64,000 nt of DNA, taken from NCBI RefSeq assembly GCF_014196765.1, contig NZ_JACIEE010000001.1:186001-250000 (forward strand). Reading direction: 5' to 3'. A program made the translations under genes and the position numbers. Shown in pieces: positions 1 to 9,437 of this stretch. The first letter of the stretch is position 1. Every line of letters begins with the position of its first letter. A model generated the notes under the pieces. That model made no database searches and had not been told where the DNA came from. It was given only the letters and a program-made list of their open reading frames with translations. Source of the DNA: Mycoplana azooxidifex (GTDB lineage: Bacteria; Pseudomonadota; Alphaproteobacteria; Rhizobiales; Rhizobiaceae).

Positions 1-2090
1 TGAAGTCGCCCGGCGACATGGACGCCGACATCGCCGTCGGCAGCACCCAGCGCTTCGGCGTGCCCGTCGGCTATGGCGGCCCGCACGCCGCCTACATGGC
101 GGTCAAGGACGCCTACAAGCGCAACATGCCGGGCCGCCTCGTCGGCGTCTCCGTCGATGCGCGCGGCAACCGCGCCTACCGCCTGTCGCTGCAGACCCGC
201 GAACAGCACATTCGCCGCGAAAAGGCGACGTCGAACATCTGCACCGCGCAGGTGCTGCTCGCCGTCATGGCGTCGATGTATGCCGTCTTCCACGGCCCGC
301 AGGGCATCAAGGCAATCGCCCAGCAGGTTCATCGCAAGGCCGTGCTGACGGCCAAGGGTCTGGAGAAACTCGGCTATACCGTCGAGCCCGACGTGTTCTT
401 CGACACGATCACCGTCCATGTCGGCAAGCTGCAGGGCATCATCCTCAGGACGGCGGTCGCCGAGGAGGTCAACCTGCGCAAGATCGGCGAGGACCGGATC
501 GGCATCAGCCTCGACGAGCGCTCGCGCCCGGTGACGCTGGAAGCCGTGTGGCGGGCCTTCGGCGGCGACTTCAAGGTTTCGGATTTCGAGCCCGACTACC
601 GCCTTCCCGAGAAGATGTTGCGCACCAGTGCCTACCTGACGCATCCGATCTTCCACATGAACCGCGCCGAAAGCGAGATGACGCGCTATATCCGCAGGCT
701 GGCCGACCGTGACCTGGCGCTCGACCGCTCGATGATCCCGCTCGGCTCCTGCACGATGAAGCTGAACGCGACCGCCGAGATGCTGCCGATCACCTGGCCG
801 GAATTCGCCGAGATCCATCCCTTCGTGCCTGCCGACCAGGCGGAAGGCTACAAGGAAGTGATCGACGACCTTTCCGCCAAGCTCTGCGCCGTCACCGGCT
901 ACGACGCCGTCTCGATGCAACCGAACTCCGGTGCCCAGGGCGAATACGCGGGCCTGCTGACCATTCGCGACTACCACATCGCCAACGGCAATCCGCACCG
1001 CGACGTCTGCCTGATCCCGACCTCCGCCCACGGCACCAACCCGGCTTCCGCGCAGATGGCGGGCATGAAGGTCGTGGTCGTCAAGGCGAGCGACAACGGC
1101 GACATCGACATGGACGATTTCCGTGCGAAGGCAGAGCAGTACGGCGAAAACCTCTCGTGCTGCATGATCACCTATCCCTCGACCCACGGGGTGTTCGAGG
1201 AGAACGTGCGCGAGGTCTGCGAGATCGTCCACGAGCACGGCGGCCAAGTCTATCTCGACGGCGCCAACATGAACGCCATGGTCGGCCTCGCCCGCCCCGG
1301 CGACATCGGCTCCGACGTCAGCCACCTGAACCTGCACAAGACCTTCTGCATCCCCCATGGCGGCGGCGGTCCCGGCATGGGCCCGATCGGCGTCAAGGCG
1401 CACCTGGCACCCTTCCTGCCGAAGGATCCACGCACGGCGGAAGCCGGCGCCGTTTCGGCCGCTCCTTTCGGCTCGGCCTCGATCCTGCCGATCTCCTGGA
1501 GCTACTGCCTGATGATGGGCGGCGAAGGCCTGACACAGGCGACGAAGGTGGCGATCCTCAACGCCAACTACATCGCGGCCCGCCTGAAGGGCGCCTACGA
1601 CGTGCTCTACAAGTCCGCCAAGGGCCGCGTGGCTCACGAGTGCATCATCGACACGCGCCCGTTGGTCGACAGCGCCGGCGTAACGGTGGACGACGTCGCC
1701 AAGCGGCTGATCGACTGCGGCTTTCACGCGCCGACCATGAGCTGGCCGGTGGCGGGCACGCTGATGATCGAGCCGACCGAATCGGAGACGAAGGCCGAAC
1801 TCGACCGCTTCTGCGAGGCGATGCTGGCGATCCGCGAGGAGGCCCGCGCCATCGAGGAAGGCCGGATGGACAAGGTCAACAACCCGCTGAAGAACGCCCC
1901 GCACACGGTGGAAGACCTGGTCGGCGAATGGGACCGCCCCTACAGCCGCGAGCAGGCCTGCTACCCGCCCGGCGCCTTCCGCGTCGACAAGTACTGGTCG
2001 CCCGTAAACCGCGTCGACAACGTCTACGGCGACCGCAACCTCGTCTGCTCCTGCCCGCCCCTGGAGGACTACGCTGAGGCGGCGGAGTAG
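1..2090 (+). CDS. gcvP: Glycine dehydrogenase (decarboxylating), P-protein, 3' part
   Basis: PLP-dependent P-protein of the glycine cleavage system. It decarboxylates glycine and passes the aminomethyl group to the lipoyl arm of GcvH. The reading frame is open from the left edge (first full codon at base 3), so the N-terminal part, roughly a quarter of the usual 950 residues, lies outside the window and about 695 residues remain. The glycine-rich segment [12 protein letters not shown] follows the PLP-binding lysine of LNLHKTF (codon 1338-1340). The C terminus is complete, ending near [11 protein letters not shown] as in other P-proteins. gcvT and gcvH are presumably upstream. A GC-rich hairpin follows the stop. 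Confidence 0.97.
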   Translation, partial: KSPGDMDADIAVGSTQRFGVPVGYGGPHAAYMAVKDAYKRNMPGRLVGVSVDARGNRAYRLSLQTREQHIRREKATSNICTAQVLLAVMASMYAVFHGPQGIKAIAQQVHRKAVLTAKGLEKLGYTVEPDVFFDTITVHVGKLQGIILRTAVAEEVNLRKIGEDRIGISLDERSRPVTLEAVWRAFGGDFKVSDFEPDYRLPEKMLRTSAYLTHPIFHMNRAESEMTRYIRRLADRDLALDRSMIPLGSCTMKLNATAEMLPITWPEFAEIHPFVPADQAEGYKEVIDDLSAKLCAVTGYDAVSMQPNSGAQGEYAGLLTIRDYHIANGNPHRDVCLIPTSAHGTNPASAQMAGMKVVVVKASDNGDIDMDDFRAKAEQYGENLSCCMITYPSTHGVFEENVREVCEIVHEHGGQVYLDGANMNAMVGLARPGDIGSDVSHLNLHKTFCIPHGGGGPGMGPIGVKAHLAPFLPKDPRTAEAGAVSAAPFGSASILPISWSYCLMMGGEGLTQATKVAILNANYIAARLKGAYDVLYKSAKGRVAHECIIDTRPLVDSAGVTVDDVAKRLIDCGFHAPTMSWPVAGTLMIEPTESETKAELDRFCEAMLAIREEARAIEEGRMDKVNNPLKNAPHTVEDLVGEWDRPYSREQACYPPGAFRVDKYWSPVNRVDNVYGDRNLVCSCPPLEDYAEAAE

Positions 2091-2102
2091 CCCCTGGAAC
2101 CC

Positions 2103-2133
2103 GTGCCGGCGCCTCGCCTTGGGACGCCGGCAC
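2103..2133 (+). terminator. GC-rich hairpin after gcvP
   Basis: A perfect 9-bp inverted repeat, GTGCCGGCG at 2103-2111 and CGCCGGCAC at 2125-2133, with a 13-base loop, begins 13 bases after the gcvP stop. No T tract follows, so it is at most a weak or factor-assisted terminator, or an mRNA 3'-end stabiliser. Confidence 0.45.
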
Positions 2134-2156
2134 AACGACCCGGTCAGGCGTCACCC

Positions 2157-2167
2157 GGGGGGGGGGG
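2157..2167. repeat. Homopolymer of 11 G
   Basis: An uninterrupted run of eleven G lies between gcvP and the convergent protease gene. It is flanked by the short complementary arms GGCGT (2147-2151) and ACGCC (2168-2172). Runs of this length are prone to slippage and to sequencing error. Confidence 0.9.
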
Positions 2168-2198
2168 ACGCCGTGGGATCCCCAACCTAATTCCCCCG

Positions 2199-3110
2199 TC
2201 AAAGCGCCGCGATGACGTTGTTCAGCCTGGGCTGCAGGGGAAATACATAGGCATAATCGGGCGGCGCGCCGCCGAACAGGATGCCGCACGCGACGATACT
2301 GGCGCCTTCGCCCCGGCACAGGATAGCCCCGGAATGACCGGGTGTAACCGCGCCACGAACCGCACGAAGCCCCCAGAAGCCGGTGTAGCGGTACCAATGT
2401 CCGTCGACCAGCATCGGCACCGATTGATTGGCAGGCAGCGGCTCCGGTCTCACGCAGGTGACGCGCGCACCCCGGGTCGAGTACCAGTATGTCTCATCGA
2501 GATGGGAGGCGAAGCCGCTGAAGGCGGAAATAGGGCTCGCTTCGCCGTAGATGAACCAATCGTCCACAACGAGACCGGGGACTTCCACGACTGCAAGGTC
2601 CTCATTGGTGATGGCGCCCTCCGGAAACTGGCTTATGTACCGGACCGGCCCCAAGGGGAAATTCTTCGCCGTCGCCGGTTCCTGAACCGCGAGCGAGGCG
2701 TCCAGGCGCCGGGTCCGGACGTCGCCGACCACATGGGCATTGGTTGCAATGAAGCCGGTTCCGTCCTTCCGGAACGCGATGCAGCCGGTCCCGAATTCGC
2801 TCGACGTGTAGATCAGATCGCCGCCCCGCACGCCGAGAAGGCGCGGGGCGCTCGGAAGCTCGACGACATCCGTCGCCAGTTCGCGCGACTGCACCCTGAC
2901 CGACGGCGGGACCTCGTAGGCCCTGCCGACGGCATGCTTCCGGTACACATAGGTGATGAGCGCGCGCTGGCTGGTCGGCACACCACCCTTGCATTTTCGT
3001 CCCAGCGTGACGTGCGAGACGTTCGGGAGCTGGCATATGTCGGCAGCGACGTCCGAGACCGCAGAGGCCGTCCTGCTCAGCCAGCGCGCGGATATACGAC
3101 CCTTGGCCAT
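2199..3110 (-). CDS. Trypsin-like serine protease (S1-type fold), NAL1-like
   Basis: Predicted serine endopeptidase of 303 residues. The catalytic triad is readable in the usual order: His126 in GFIATNAHVV, Asp171 in NEDLAVVEV and Ser260 in TPGHSGAIL. Residues about 50-85 carry the pattern ITYVY, K, PP, TDVVEL, which precedes the catalytic domain in bacterial and plant NAL1-type proteases. No signal peptide or membrane segment is visible, so it is probably cytosolic or exported by an unrecognised route. The start is supported by GGAGGGG directly before the ATG. It lies 15 bases behind a lipoprotein gene and is probably co-transcribed. Base composition looks lower in GC than the neighbours. 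Substrate unknown. Confidence 0.75.
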   Translation of the reverse strand: MAKGRISARWLSRTASAVSDVAADICQLPNVSHVTLGRKCKGGVPTSQRALITYVYRKHAVGRAYEVPPSVRVQSRELATDVVELPSAPRLLGVRGGDLIYTSSEFGTGCIAFRKDGTGFIATNAHVVGDVRTRRLDASLAVQEPATAKNFPLGPVRYISQFPEGAITNEDLAVVEVPGLVVDDWFIYGEASPISAFSGFASHLDETYWYSTRGARVTCVRPEPLPANQSVPMLVDGHWYRYTGFWGLRAVRGAVTPGHSGAILCRGEGASIVACGILFGGAPPDYAYVFPLQPRLNNVIAAL

Positions 3111-3125
3111 CCCCTCCGGTTCCCG

Positions 3126-3731
3126 TCACTTGATCGTTGGCGGAGGGCTGCTGCCCGTCCCAGACTTGTTTTCGGGAACACTCTCAAATTTTCCGCCAAC
3201 GCCCCCGCCGCTCGCACCGCTGCTGGCAACCGGGATCAGCAGAAGGTCCTTGGCATGCACCAGCGGCACCAGGCTCACGTTGTCGTCAGGAGAAAAGCGA
3301 ACATCAAAGACCTGGAACGGCACCCTGCCAGAAGCCGAACTGCTGATGACCGGGCTGGACGCTGCTGCACCCGACGGCAATCGGTCTTCGGCCAGCTTCT
3401 GGAAGAATGAAATAAGAGCGAGGGGTATCGCCGTATTGTCCATCTCGCTGTCGACCGCGGTCAGCGCCCCGCAGCTGTCGAAGTTGGTCTTGAAATGATG
3501 CTTGGCCAGGAACGCACCGAACTGCAGCGCCACGGAGCGGTCGTTGTTGCAAACCCACATGACGGAGACGTTTGAGCCCATGACGACGATCAGCGGCTTT
3601 CTCTCCGGCAGCCTGATGCCCTGGACCGTGTCGGCGTTCCTTTCGGTGACCGGAATTGCGGTGACATTGGCGCATCCCGCCAACGAGACCGCGCACCAAA
3701 TCAATAGCATGCACGAGATGTGACGCTTCAT
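3126..3731 (-). CDS. Hypothetical lipoprotein
   Basis: A 201-residue protein with a lipoprotein signal: MKRH, a hydrophobic core, then the lipobox LAGC at about residues 16-19. The mature part has no domain I recognise. Its C-terminal 35 residues are rich in Gly, Ser and Pro and look disordered. The ATG at 3731 was chosen over an in-frame TTG seven codons upstream because it fits the signal peptide. The gene runs into the protease gene with a 15-base gap, and the sequence upstream is markedly AT-rich. The pair may act together at the envelope, which is inference from position only. Confidence 0.65.
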   Translation of the reverse strand: MKRHISCMLLIWCAVSLAGCANVTAIPVTERNADTVQGIRLPERKPLIVVMGSNVSVMWVCNNDRSVALQFGAFLAKHHFKTNFDSCGALTAVDSEMDNTAIPLALISFFQKLAEDRLPSGAAASSPVISSSASGRVPFQVFDVRFSPDDNVSLVPLVHAKDLLLIPVASSGASGGGVGGKFESVPENKSGTGSSPPPTIK

Positions 3732-3974
3732 GCGGCGTTCCCCGTTATACAATCTAGGATTTATATTTAACAGCGATACACTCTAAAATAGAATATGCTA
3801 AATTGTCCAGATGCATTTTCGACCCGGCGAATGTCGAAGCTGGCGGGCCGGATGGGCGCGGTCACGGGCCTGCTCGACAGCATGGTGCCGCTCCGGCAAT
3901 GGAGCCGTGAGCCCTTCTGCCGTTCTATTGGGAGTGAGGTGGTTTCAGGGTTCGCAACGGCGAAACGACGGAGA
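3732..3974. other. Intergenic region with an AT-rich stretch
   Basis: Bases about 3745-3815 are strongly AT-rich against a roughly 65 percent GC background and sit just upstream of the lipoprotein gene, so they probably hold its promoter, although no confident -35/-10 pair can be named. The rest (3815-3974) returns to high GC and holds no supportable gene. Confidence 0.5.
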
Positions 3975-5816
3975 TCAGGCCCGTGGCAGGGTCACCACGA
4001 AACGGGCGCCGTCGCGGTAGCTCGTGTCGAGCGAAACGGTGCCCGAATGGCTTTCGACGATCCGCTTGGCCAGCGCCAGTCCGATGCCGGTGCCGCCATA
4101 CTGTTTCTCGTCCTGGTGCAGCCGCTGGAACAGCCCGAACACGACCTCCGCATGTTTGGGCTCGATGCCGATTCCCTCGTCCTCGACGACGAACCGCACG
4201 CCGTCTGCGGTCGTCTCGCCATAGATCCGCACCCGCGGCGCCCGGTCGGGATGTCGATACTTGATGGCATTGCCGATCAGGTTCTGCATCAGCCGCCGCA
4301 GCAGTTCTGGATCACCCTTGACCGAGGGCAGCGGCAGGACGTCGATCTCGGCGTTCGCCTCGCGAACGTGGCCAGCCAGCACCGTCATCGCGTCGCCGAT
4401 GACGGCGTCGAGGGAGACCGGCTCCACATGCCGGATCCTGTAGGCGATCTGCGCATATTCCAGCAGGCGTTCGACCAACCGTTGCATGCGCCGGGCCGCC
4501 TGCCGCACATAGTCGGCATGCATCGCGAGATCGTCCAGTTCACCACGCTGCACGTCCTCGGCGATCATCTCGGCGAACGAGACCATGTGCCTGATGGGCG
4601 CCTTCAGGTCGTGCGACACCGTTGCCGTGAACTGGTTCAGCGCCTCGTTCTTGCGCTGCAACTCGAGCGCCTGTTCCTCCAGACGTTCATGCTGCCGCCT
4701 GGCCTCGGTCACGTCGCGACCGACAGCGACGAACTCCACCGGCCGAGCCCCTTCGAAGGTCGCGGTCGCAGTCCACAGGATCCAGCGTTCCTCACCCTCT
4801 GAATCCGGCATCCTGAACTCGCCCGTCAGGACTGGAACCTCCGGCGTGATCCGCATGAGTGCCCTGAGAGCAGCGCTCTGGTTTTCTTCCTCCGCAATCT
4901 CCCTCAGGCTGCGCCCGATCAGCGTCTCCGGCGTCGTGCCGCGAAAACTGGCATACCGTTCATTGCAGAACCGGATGATCATGTCCTTGTCGGCGCGCAC
5001 GATCTGGTCCGGAAGCAGCCGCAGCAGTTCCGCGTACTGGCGTTGCCTTGCGTCGAGCGCCTGTTCGATGGCCTTCAGGTCGGTAACGTCGATTCGCAGC
5101 CCGATCACCTCGCCACTGTCGGTCGCGTGGCATTCCGAGCGGATCCAGCGCCCGTCGCCCGTCGCAAAGATCGTCGGCGCGCCGCTCTGCTCGCGGTGAT
5201 GGGCCAGGCGGGCCTGTACCACCGCCTCGGCTTCCGAGGTGCCTTCCTCTATGCCCTTGTAGATCCCCTCCCTGACGTTGGCCCTGAGGATGTTCTCTAG
5301 GGTGACGCCGACGCGCACGGCATACTTTGCGGCACCGCAACTCTCGCGAAACGCGCGATTGAAGACCACCACTCTTTCATTGTTGTCGTAGATCACGACG
5401 CCCTCGGGAATCTTGTCCAGCGCGGAATATATCCGGCTGCCGAGCATGACCTGCTCGCCATGGCTTCCGCCGGTGGACAGGCTTCGCAACAGCAGCGCAA
5501 AGCCGCCTACCCGATCGGCTCCGTCGAGAGCGATCACATGCGCCGACGCCTCGAACTCGGAACCATCGGCCCGACAGAACGGCATAGTATGGCTATGGCC
5601 GCGGCCGGAGACGGCAAGGCCCTGCAGCAGTTGCGCGACGTCGTCACTGCACAGCACCGTGGACAACGCCTCGTGCTCGCCCCCCTTGCCCTCCCATCCG
5701 AGCGTCCGGCGCCCTGCCTCGTTGAGAAAGAAGCGCGCAGCTTCAATATCCGTGACGATGACCGGGAAGGGCAGGAGTTCGTAGAGCGATTCGGAAAAGT
5801 CCCGAGGCGATTGCAT
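3975..5816 (-). CDS. PAS-domain sensor histidine kinase
   Basis: A 613-residue kinase with no predicted membrane segment. Three PAS-like domains lie at about residues 1-110, 125-250 and 260-375. They are followed by a coiled segment and a HisKA domain with the phospho-acceptor His402 in SHDLKAP. The ATPase domain shows the N box (NLIGNAIKYRH), G1 (DEGIGI) and G2 (GGTGIGLAL). The final residues VVTLPRA close the catalytic domain; there is no receiver domain and no response regulator next to it, so it is an orphan. The ATG at 5816 follows GGGAGGTGG; an in-frame TTG at 5885 is possible but less likely. Soluble PAS domains suggest an intracellular signal such as redox or light; the ligand is not predictable. 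Confidence 0.88.
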   Translation of the reverse strand: MQSPRDFSESLYELLPFPVIVTDIEAARFFLNEAGRRTLGWEGKGGEHEALSTVLCSDDVAQLLQGLAVSGRGHSHTMPFCRADGSEFEASAHVIALDGADRVGGFALLLRSLSTGGSHGEQVMLGSRIYSALDKIPEGVVIYDNNERVVVFNRAFRESCGAAKYAVRVGVTLENILRANVREGIYKGIEEGTSEAEAVVQARLAHHREQSGAPTIFATGDGRWIRSECHATDSGEVIGLRIDVTDLKAIEQALDARQRQYAELLRLLPDQIVRADKDMIIRFCNERYASFRGTTPETLIGRSLREIAEEENQSAALRALMRITPEVPVLTGEFRMPDSEGEERWILWTATATFEGARPVEFVAVGRDVTEARRQHERLEEQALELQRKNEALNQFTATVSHDLKAPIRHMVSFAEMIAEDVQRGELDDLAMHADYVRQAARRMQRLVERLLEYAQIAYRIRHVEPVSLDAVIGDAMTVLAGHVREANAEIDVLPLPSVKGDPELLRRLMQNLIGNAIKYRHPDRAPRVRIYGETTADGVRFVVEDEGIGIEPKHAEVVFGLFQRLHQDEKQYGGTGIGLALAKRIVESHSGTVSLDTSYRDGARFVVTLPRA

Positions 5817-5998
5817 GCTGGTGGATGCCACCTCCCGATATCGTCGAAATATCGCAAGAAAAGCGCGCCGGCGGCGGGCGGTCAAGGGCTATGAATGGGG
5901 TCTTTTCGCTAGCGCTCGTTCAACTCGACCATGGCGCCGCGCTGCCCGCATATCCGCTGCAGCTCAGGCAGAATATCCATGGTCCGTGCTGTGCGGCT

Positions 5999-6391
5999 TC
6001 AGCCGACCCGCACCGTCGCGCCACCGGCAGCCGCCAGCGCCGCCAGGTCGGCGGGCTTCAGTTCGACCGATTCGCCGCAGCCGCAGGCAGATGTCTGGTT
6101 GGGGTTGTTGAAAGTGAAGCCCGAGCGCAGCGTCGTCACCTCGAAATCCATCTGCGTCCCGAGCAGGTAGAGCACCGCCTCCGGCGCCACCCAGACGCGG
6201 GCGCCCGCATGCTCGACGAGATCGTCCTTGGCGTTCGGCTCGGTGACGAGATCAACGGAGTACTCCATCCCCGCGCAGCCGCCCTTCTTGATGCCGACGC
6301 GGATGCCCCTGGCGTCGCCGCCGGCATTGTCCACGATCGCCTTGACGCGATCTGCGGCGGCATTGGTGAGCGTCATTACTGCAAAGGCCAT
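5999..6391 (-). CDS. sufA: SufA/HesB-type iron-sulfur carrier
   Basis: A-type carrier of the Fe-S assembly pathway, which takes clusters from SufBCD and hands them to apo-proteins. At 130 residues it has the three conserved cysteines, Cys39 in GGCAGMEY and Cys103/Cys105 in SACGCG. It is the last gene of the minus-strand suf operon, 106 bases behind the DUF59 gene. GGAGAAACGGCCC precedes the chosen ATG. SufA, ErpA and IscA cannot be told apart by sequence alone here; operon position favours SufA. Confidence 0.93.
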   Translation of the reverse strand: MAFAVMTLTNAAADRVKAIVDNAGGDARGIRVGIKKGGCAGMEYSVDLVTEPNAKDDLVEHAGARVWVAPEAVLYLLGTQMDFEVTTLRSGFTFNNPNQTSACGCGESVELKPADLAALAAAGGATVRVG

Positions 6392-6497
6392 GGGCCGTTT
6401 CTCCTTCGCCGACCGGGTTCAAGGCCCGGCGGTTTCCGACTCCAATGTAATGGGGGCGTCCGGCGCGATCAATAGCGCGATATCGCAAGCGATCCGG

Positions 6498-6878
6498 TCA
6501 GTACCAGCCGACGGCGACCTGCGCCTCTTCCGACATGCGGTCCGGCGTCCACGGCGGATCGAAGACCATCCTGACCTCGACGCCCGAAACGCCCTCGACC
6601 GCGCCGACGGCGTTCTCCACCCAGCCCGGCATCTCGCCGGCGACAGGGCAGCCGGGTGCCGTCAGGGTCATGTCGATCTTCACCATCCGGTCGTCCTCGA
6701 TGTCGATCTTGTAGATCAGCCCGAGCTCGAAGATGTCGGAGGGGATTTCCGGATCGTAGACCGTCTTCAGCGCGGCGATCACGTCGTCGCTGAGACGGGC
6801 CAGTTCGTCGGCGGGGATGGCCGAGTGGACGATCCCTTCGCGGACATCGATCTTGTCTTCGGTGGCTTCGACAGACAT
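6498..6878 (-). CDS. DUF59/MIP18-family Fe-S assembly protein (SufT-like)
   Basis: A 126-residue protein of the MIP18 (DUF59) family, whose members help insert or mature Fe-S clusters. The family signature is present as YDPEIPSDIFELGLIY (about residues 41-56), followed by LTAPGCP with the conserved Cys77. The ATG at 6878 is preceded by TGAGGAG, which also contains the stop codon of sufS (6889-6891), so the two are translationally coupled. An ATG 19 codons upstream lies inside sufS and was not used. The place between sufS and sufA is typical of rhizobial suf operons. Confidence 0.9.
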   Translation of the reverse strand: MSVEATEDKIDVREGIVHSAIPADELARLSDDVIAALKTVYDPEIPSDIFELGLIYKIDIEDDRMVKIDMTLTAPGCPVAGEMPGWVENAVGAVEGVSGVEVRMVFDPPWTPDRMSEEAQVAVGWY

Positions 6879-6888
6879 TTCAAACTCC

Positions 6889-8130
6889 TCAGGCGAAGAA
6901 CTTGCGGGCATGGTCGAGCGCGTCGGCCAGCACATCGACTTCGGCGCGCGTATTGTACATGCCGAACGATGCCCGGCATGTGGAGGTCACGCCGAAGCGT
7001 TTCAAGAGCGGCTGGGCGCAATGGGTGCCGGCACGGACGGCAACGCCGGACCGGTCGATCACCATCGAGACGTCGTGGGAATGGATGCCCTCGAGTTCGA
7101 AGGCGAAGATCGAGCCCTTGCCGGGCGCCGTACCGAAGATGCGCAGCGAGTTGATGGAAGACAAACGCTCGAGCGCATAGGCCGCCAGGTCTGCCTCATG
7201 GGCCGAAATCGCCGCGCGGCCGATCTTTTCCATGTAGTCGAGCGCATAGCCGAGCCCGATCGCCTGGACGATCGGCGGCGTGCCTGCCTCGAAGCGGTGC
7301 GGCGGGTCGTTATAGGTGACGATGTCCTCGGTCACTTCCACGATCATCTCGCCACCGCCCTGGAACGGCCGCATCTCGCGCAGCCGCTCCTTCTTGCCGT
7401 AGAGCACGCCGATGCCGGAGGGACCGTAGAGCTTGTGGCCGGTCATCACGTACCAGTCGCAATCGATGTCCTGCACGTCGACCGGCAGGTGCACGGCCCC
7501 CTGCGAGCCATCGACCAAGACGGGTATGCCGCGTTCGCGAGCGATGCGGCAGATCTCCTTGACCGGCACGATCGTGCCGAGCGCGTTGGACATGTGCGTG
7601 ATCGCGATCAGCTTCGTCTTCTCCGTCAGGCACTTGACGAAGTCCTCGACATGGAAGGCGCCGCTGTCGTCCACCGGCGCCCAGACGAGCTTCGCCCCCT
7701 GCCGTTCGCGGATGAAATGCCAGGGCACGATATTGGAATGGTGCTCCATGATCGACAGCACGATCTCGTCGCCCTCGCCGATCTTCGGCATACCGTAGCC
7801 GAAGGCGACGGTATTGATCGCCTCGGTGGAGGACTTGGTGAAGACGATGTCGTCGACCGAGGGAGCATTCAGGAAGCGCCGCACTTTCTCGCGCGCCGCC
7901 TCGTAGGCTTCCGTCGCCGCATTGGAAAGGAAGTGCAGGCCGCGATGCACGTTCGCATACTCGTTGGAATAGGCCTGCGAGATCGCGTCGATCACCACCT
8001 GCGGCTTCTGCGCCGAGGCACCGTTGTCGAGATAGACCAGCGGCTTGCCGTAGACCTGCCGCGACAGGATCGGAAAGTCCCGCCGAATCGCTTCGACGTC
8101 GTAGGCGGAAACCGGCTTGATCTGGTTCAT
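6889..8130 (-). CDS. sufS: Cysteine desulfurase, SufS type (group II)
   Basis: PLP enzyme that removes sulfur from cysteine as a persulfide and supplies it to the SufBCD scaffold. The 413 residues match the family length. The PLP lysine is Lys233 in TGHKLYGPSG and the persulfide cysteine is Cys371 in RAGTHCAQPLL, the group II form of the active-site loop. It follows sufD by 13 bases and overlaps the ribosome-binding site of the DUF59 gene. No sufE-like partner is encoded in the window. Confidence 0.96.
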   Translation of the reverse strand: MNQIKPVSAYDVEAIRRDFPILSRQVYGKPLVYLDNGASAQKPQVVIDAISQAYSNEYANVHRGLHFLSNAATEAYEAAREKVRRFLNAPSVDDIVFTKSSTEAINTVAFGYGMPKIGEGDEIVLSIMEHHSNIVPWHFIRERQGAKLVWAPVDDSGAFHVEDFVKCLTEKTKLIAITHMSNALGTIVPVKEICRIARERGIPVLVDGSQGAVHLPVDVQDIDCDWYVMTGHKLYGPSGIGVLYGKKERLREMRPFQGGGEMIVEVTEDIVTYNDPPHRFEAGTPPIVQAIGLGYALDYMEKIGRAAISAHEADLAAYALERLSSINSLRIFGTAPGKGSIFAFELEGIHSHDVSMVIDRSGVAVRAGTHCAQPLLKRFGVTSTCRASFGMYNTRAEVDVLADALDHARKFFA

Positions 8131-8143
8131 CTCGACAATCCCA

Positions 8144-9418
8144 TTACGCGTGTGTTTCCAGCCAGTCGGAGATCACGCCTTCCAGCGCTTCGACCAGCGT
8201 CTCGTCTTCCAGTTCCTCGACAATCTCGGCGACGAAGGCATTGACCAGCATCGCGCGCGCCTTGTTCTCCGGAACGCCGCGCGCCATCAGGTAGAACAGC
8301 TGCGTATGGTCGATGTCGATCACCGTCGCACCGTGGCCGCACTGGACGTCGTCGGCGAAGATCTCCAGTTCCGGCTTGGCGGAGAATTCCGCATCGTCGG
8401 AGAGAAGAAGCGTGTTGCACGACATCTTCGCGTCGGTCTTCTGCGCATCCTGCGCAACCCGGATCTGCCCCTGGAACACGCCGCGGGCGCGGTCGAACAC
8501 GACGTTGCGGATGACCTCCGTCGAGGTGGTGTGCGCAACGTCGTGGCCGACGTTGAAGGTGACGTCCGTATGGCTTTCGCCGCCGAGCAGGTTGATGCCG
8601 CGCAGCGTCAGGTCGGAGCCTTCGCCGGTGACGGCAACATCGATCTCCTGGCGCACCAGCTTGCCGCCGGCGTTGATGACGTAGAGCCTCAGCCTCGCAT
8701 TGGCCCCGAGTTCGGCCTTGAACTGCGCCAGGTGCGTGTCGGCCTCGCCCTCGGACTGGAAGATGATCCAGGTGACCTCGGCGCCATCGGCAAGCGTCAC
8801 GTCGGTGACGGAGGTGACGAGCGCCGCCTCCTTGCCCACGGCGAGATGCCGTTCGATCACGGTCGCCTTGGAGCCCGCGCCGAAGCGGACCGGAAAGCGG
8901 GTGTTGACCTGGCCGCAATTCTGCACCGACTGGATCTCGACCGGCGACTCGACCACGAGCCCGTCTTCAAAGTCGATCGAAAGCCCGTCGCGGACGAAGG
9001 AACCGTTGATGCGGCCGATCACGTCGTCGCTGTCACGAGCCACGAGGTCGCCCGCAGCCGAACCATCGAGCAGGGCCTCGCCGTAGGAGCGGACGGTGAT
9101 GCCTTCCTGCATCACGCGGGCATGCGCCTTGCCGTTGACGACCGACAGCACGGCCGAGCCCGGCACGATCGGATCGACGCGGCCGGCATCGGCGCCGAGC
9201 ACGAAGGCCGGTACGGCCCTGAGCAGCGCCTTGAGGTCGGTGTAGTGCCAGGCCTCGATCCGGCGGGTCGGCAGACCGGCCTTCTTCAGGTCGCTGAGCA
9301 GCGTATCGCGGGCGAGCAGCGTCGCGCCGTCGCCGGGCAGATCGCCCAGTTGCTCGTTGTAGGTGTCGACCAGCGCCGCTTCCGCCGCCGTCAACTTGAT
9401 CCCTGCTTGCATGTTCAT
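8144..9418 (-). CDS. sufD: Fe-S cluster assembly scaffold subunit SufD
   Basis: SufD forms the SufBC2D complex on which Fe-S clusters are built. The protein is 424 residues from the chosen ATG (MNMQAGIKL). The C-terminal half has the SufB/SufD beta-helix core, including CGHGATV and a final segment with RGVPENKARAMLVNAFV, the characteristic motif before the last helices. GGAAGGAC precedes the ATG at 9418, and the sufC stop (9438) lies just upstream. An ATG 16 codons further up falls inside sufC and was rejected. Confidence 0.95.
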   Translation of the reverse strand: MNMQAGIKLTAAEAALVDTYNEQLGDLPGDGATLLARDTLLSDLKKAGLPTRRIEAWHYTDLKALLRAVPAFVLGADAGRVDPIVPGSAVLSVVNGKAHARVMQEGITVRSYGEALLDGSAAGDLVARDSDDVIGRINGSFVRDGLSIDFEDGLVVESPVEIQSVQNCGQVNTRFPVRFGAGSKATVIERHLAVGKEAALVTSVTDVTLADGAEVTWIIFQSEGEADTHLAQFKAELGANARLRLYVINAGGKLVRQEIDVAVTGEGSDLTLRGINLLGGESHTDVTFNVGHDVAHTTSTEVIRNVVFDRARGVFQGQIRVAQDAQKTDAKMSCNTLLLSDDAEFSAKPELEIFADDVQCGHGATVIDIDHTQLFYLMARGVPENKARAMLVNAFVAEIVEELEDETLVEALEGVISDWLETHA

Positions 9419-9437
9419 GGATCGCGTCCTTCCCGGC

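Noticed and set aside
2103-3410. 435-codon plus-strand frame opposite the protease
   Set aside because: No ribosome-binding site or family; the minus strand carries a complete catalytic triad.
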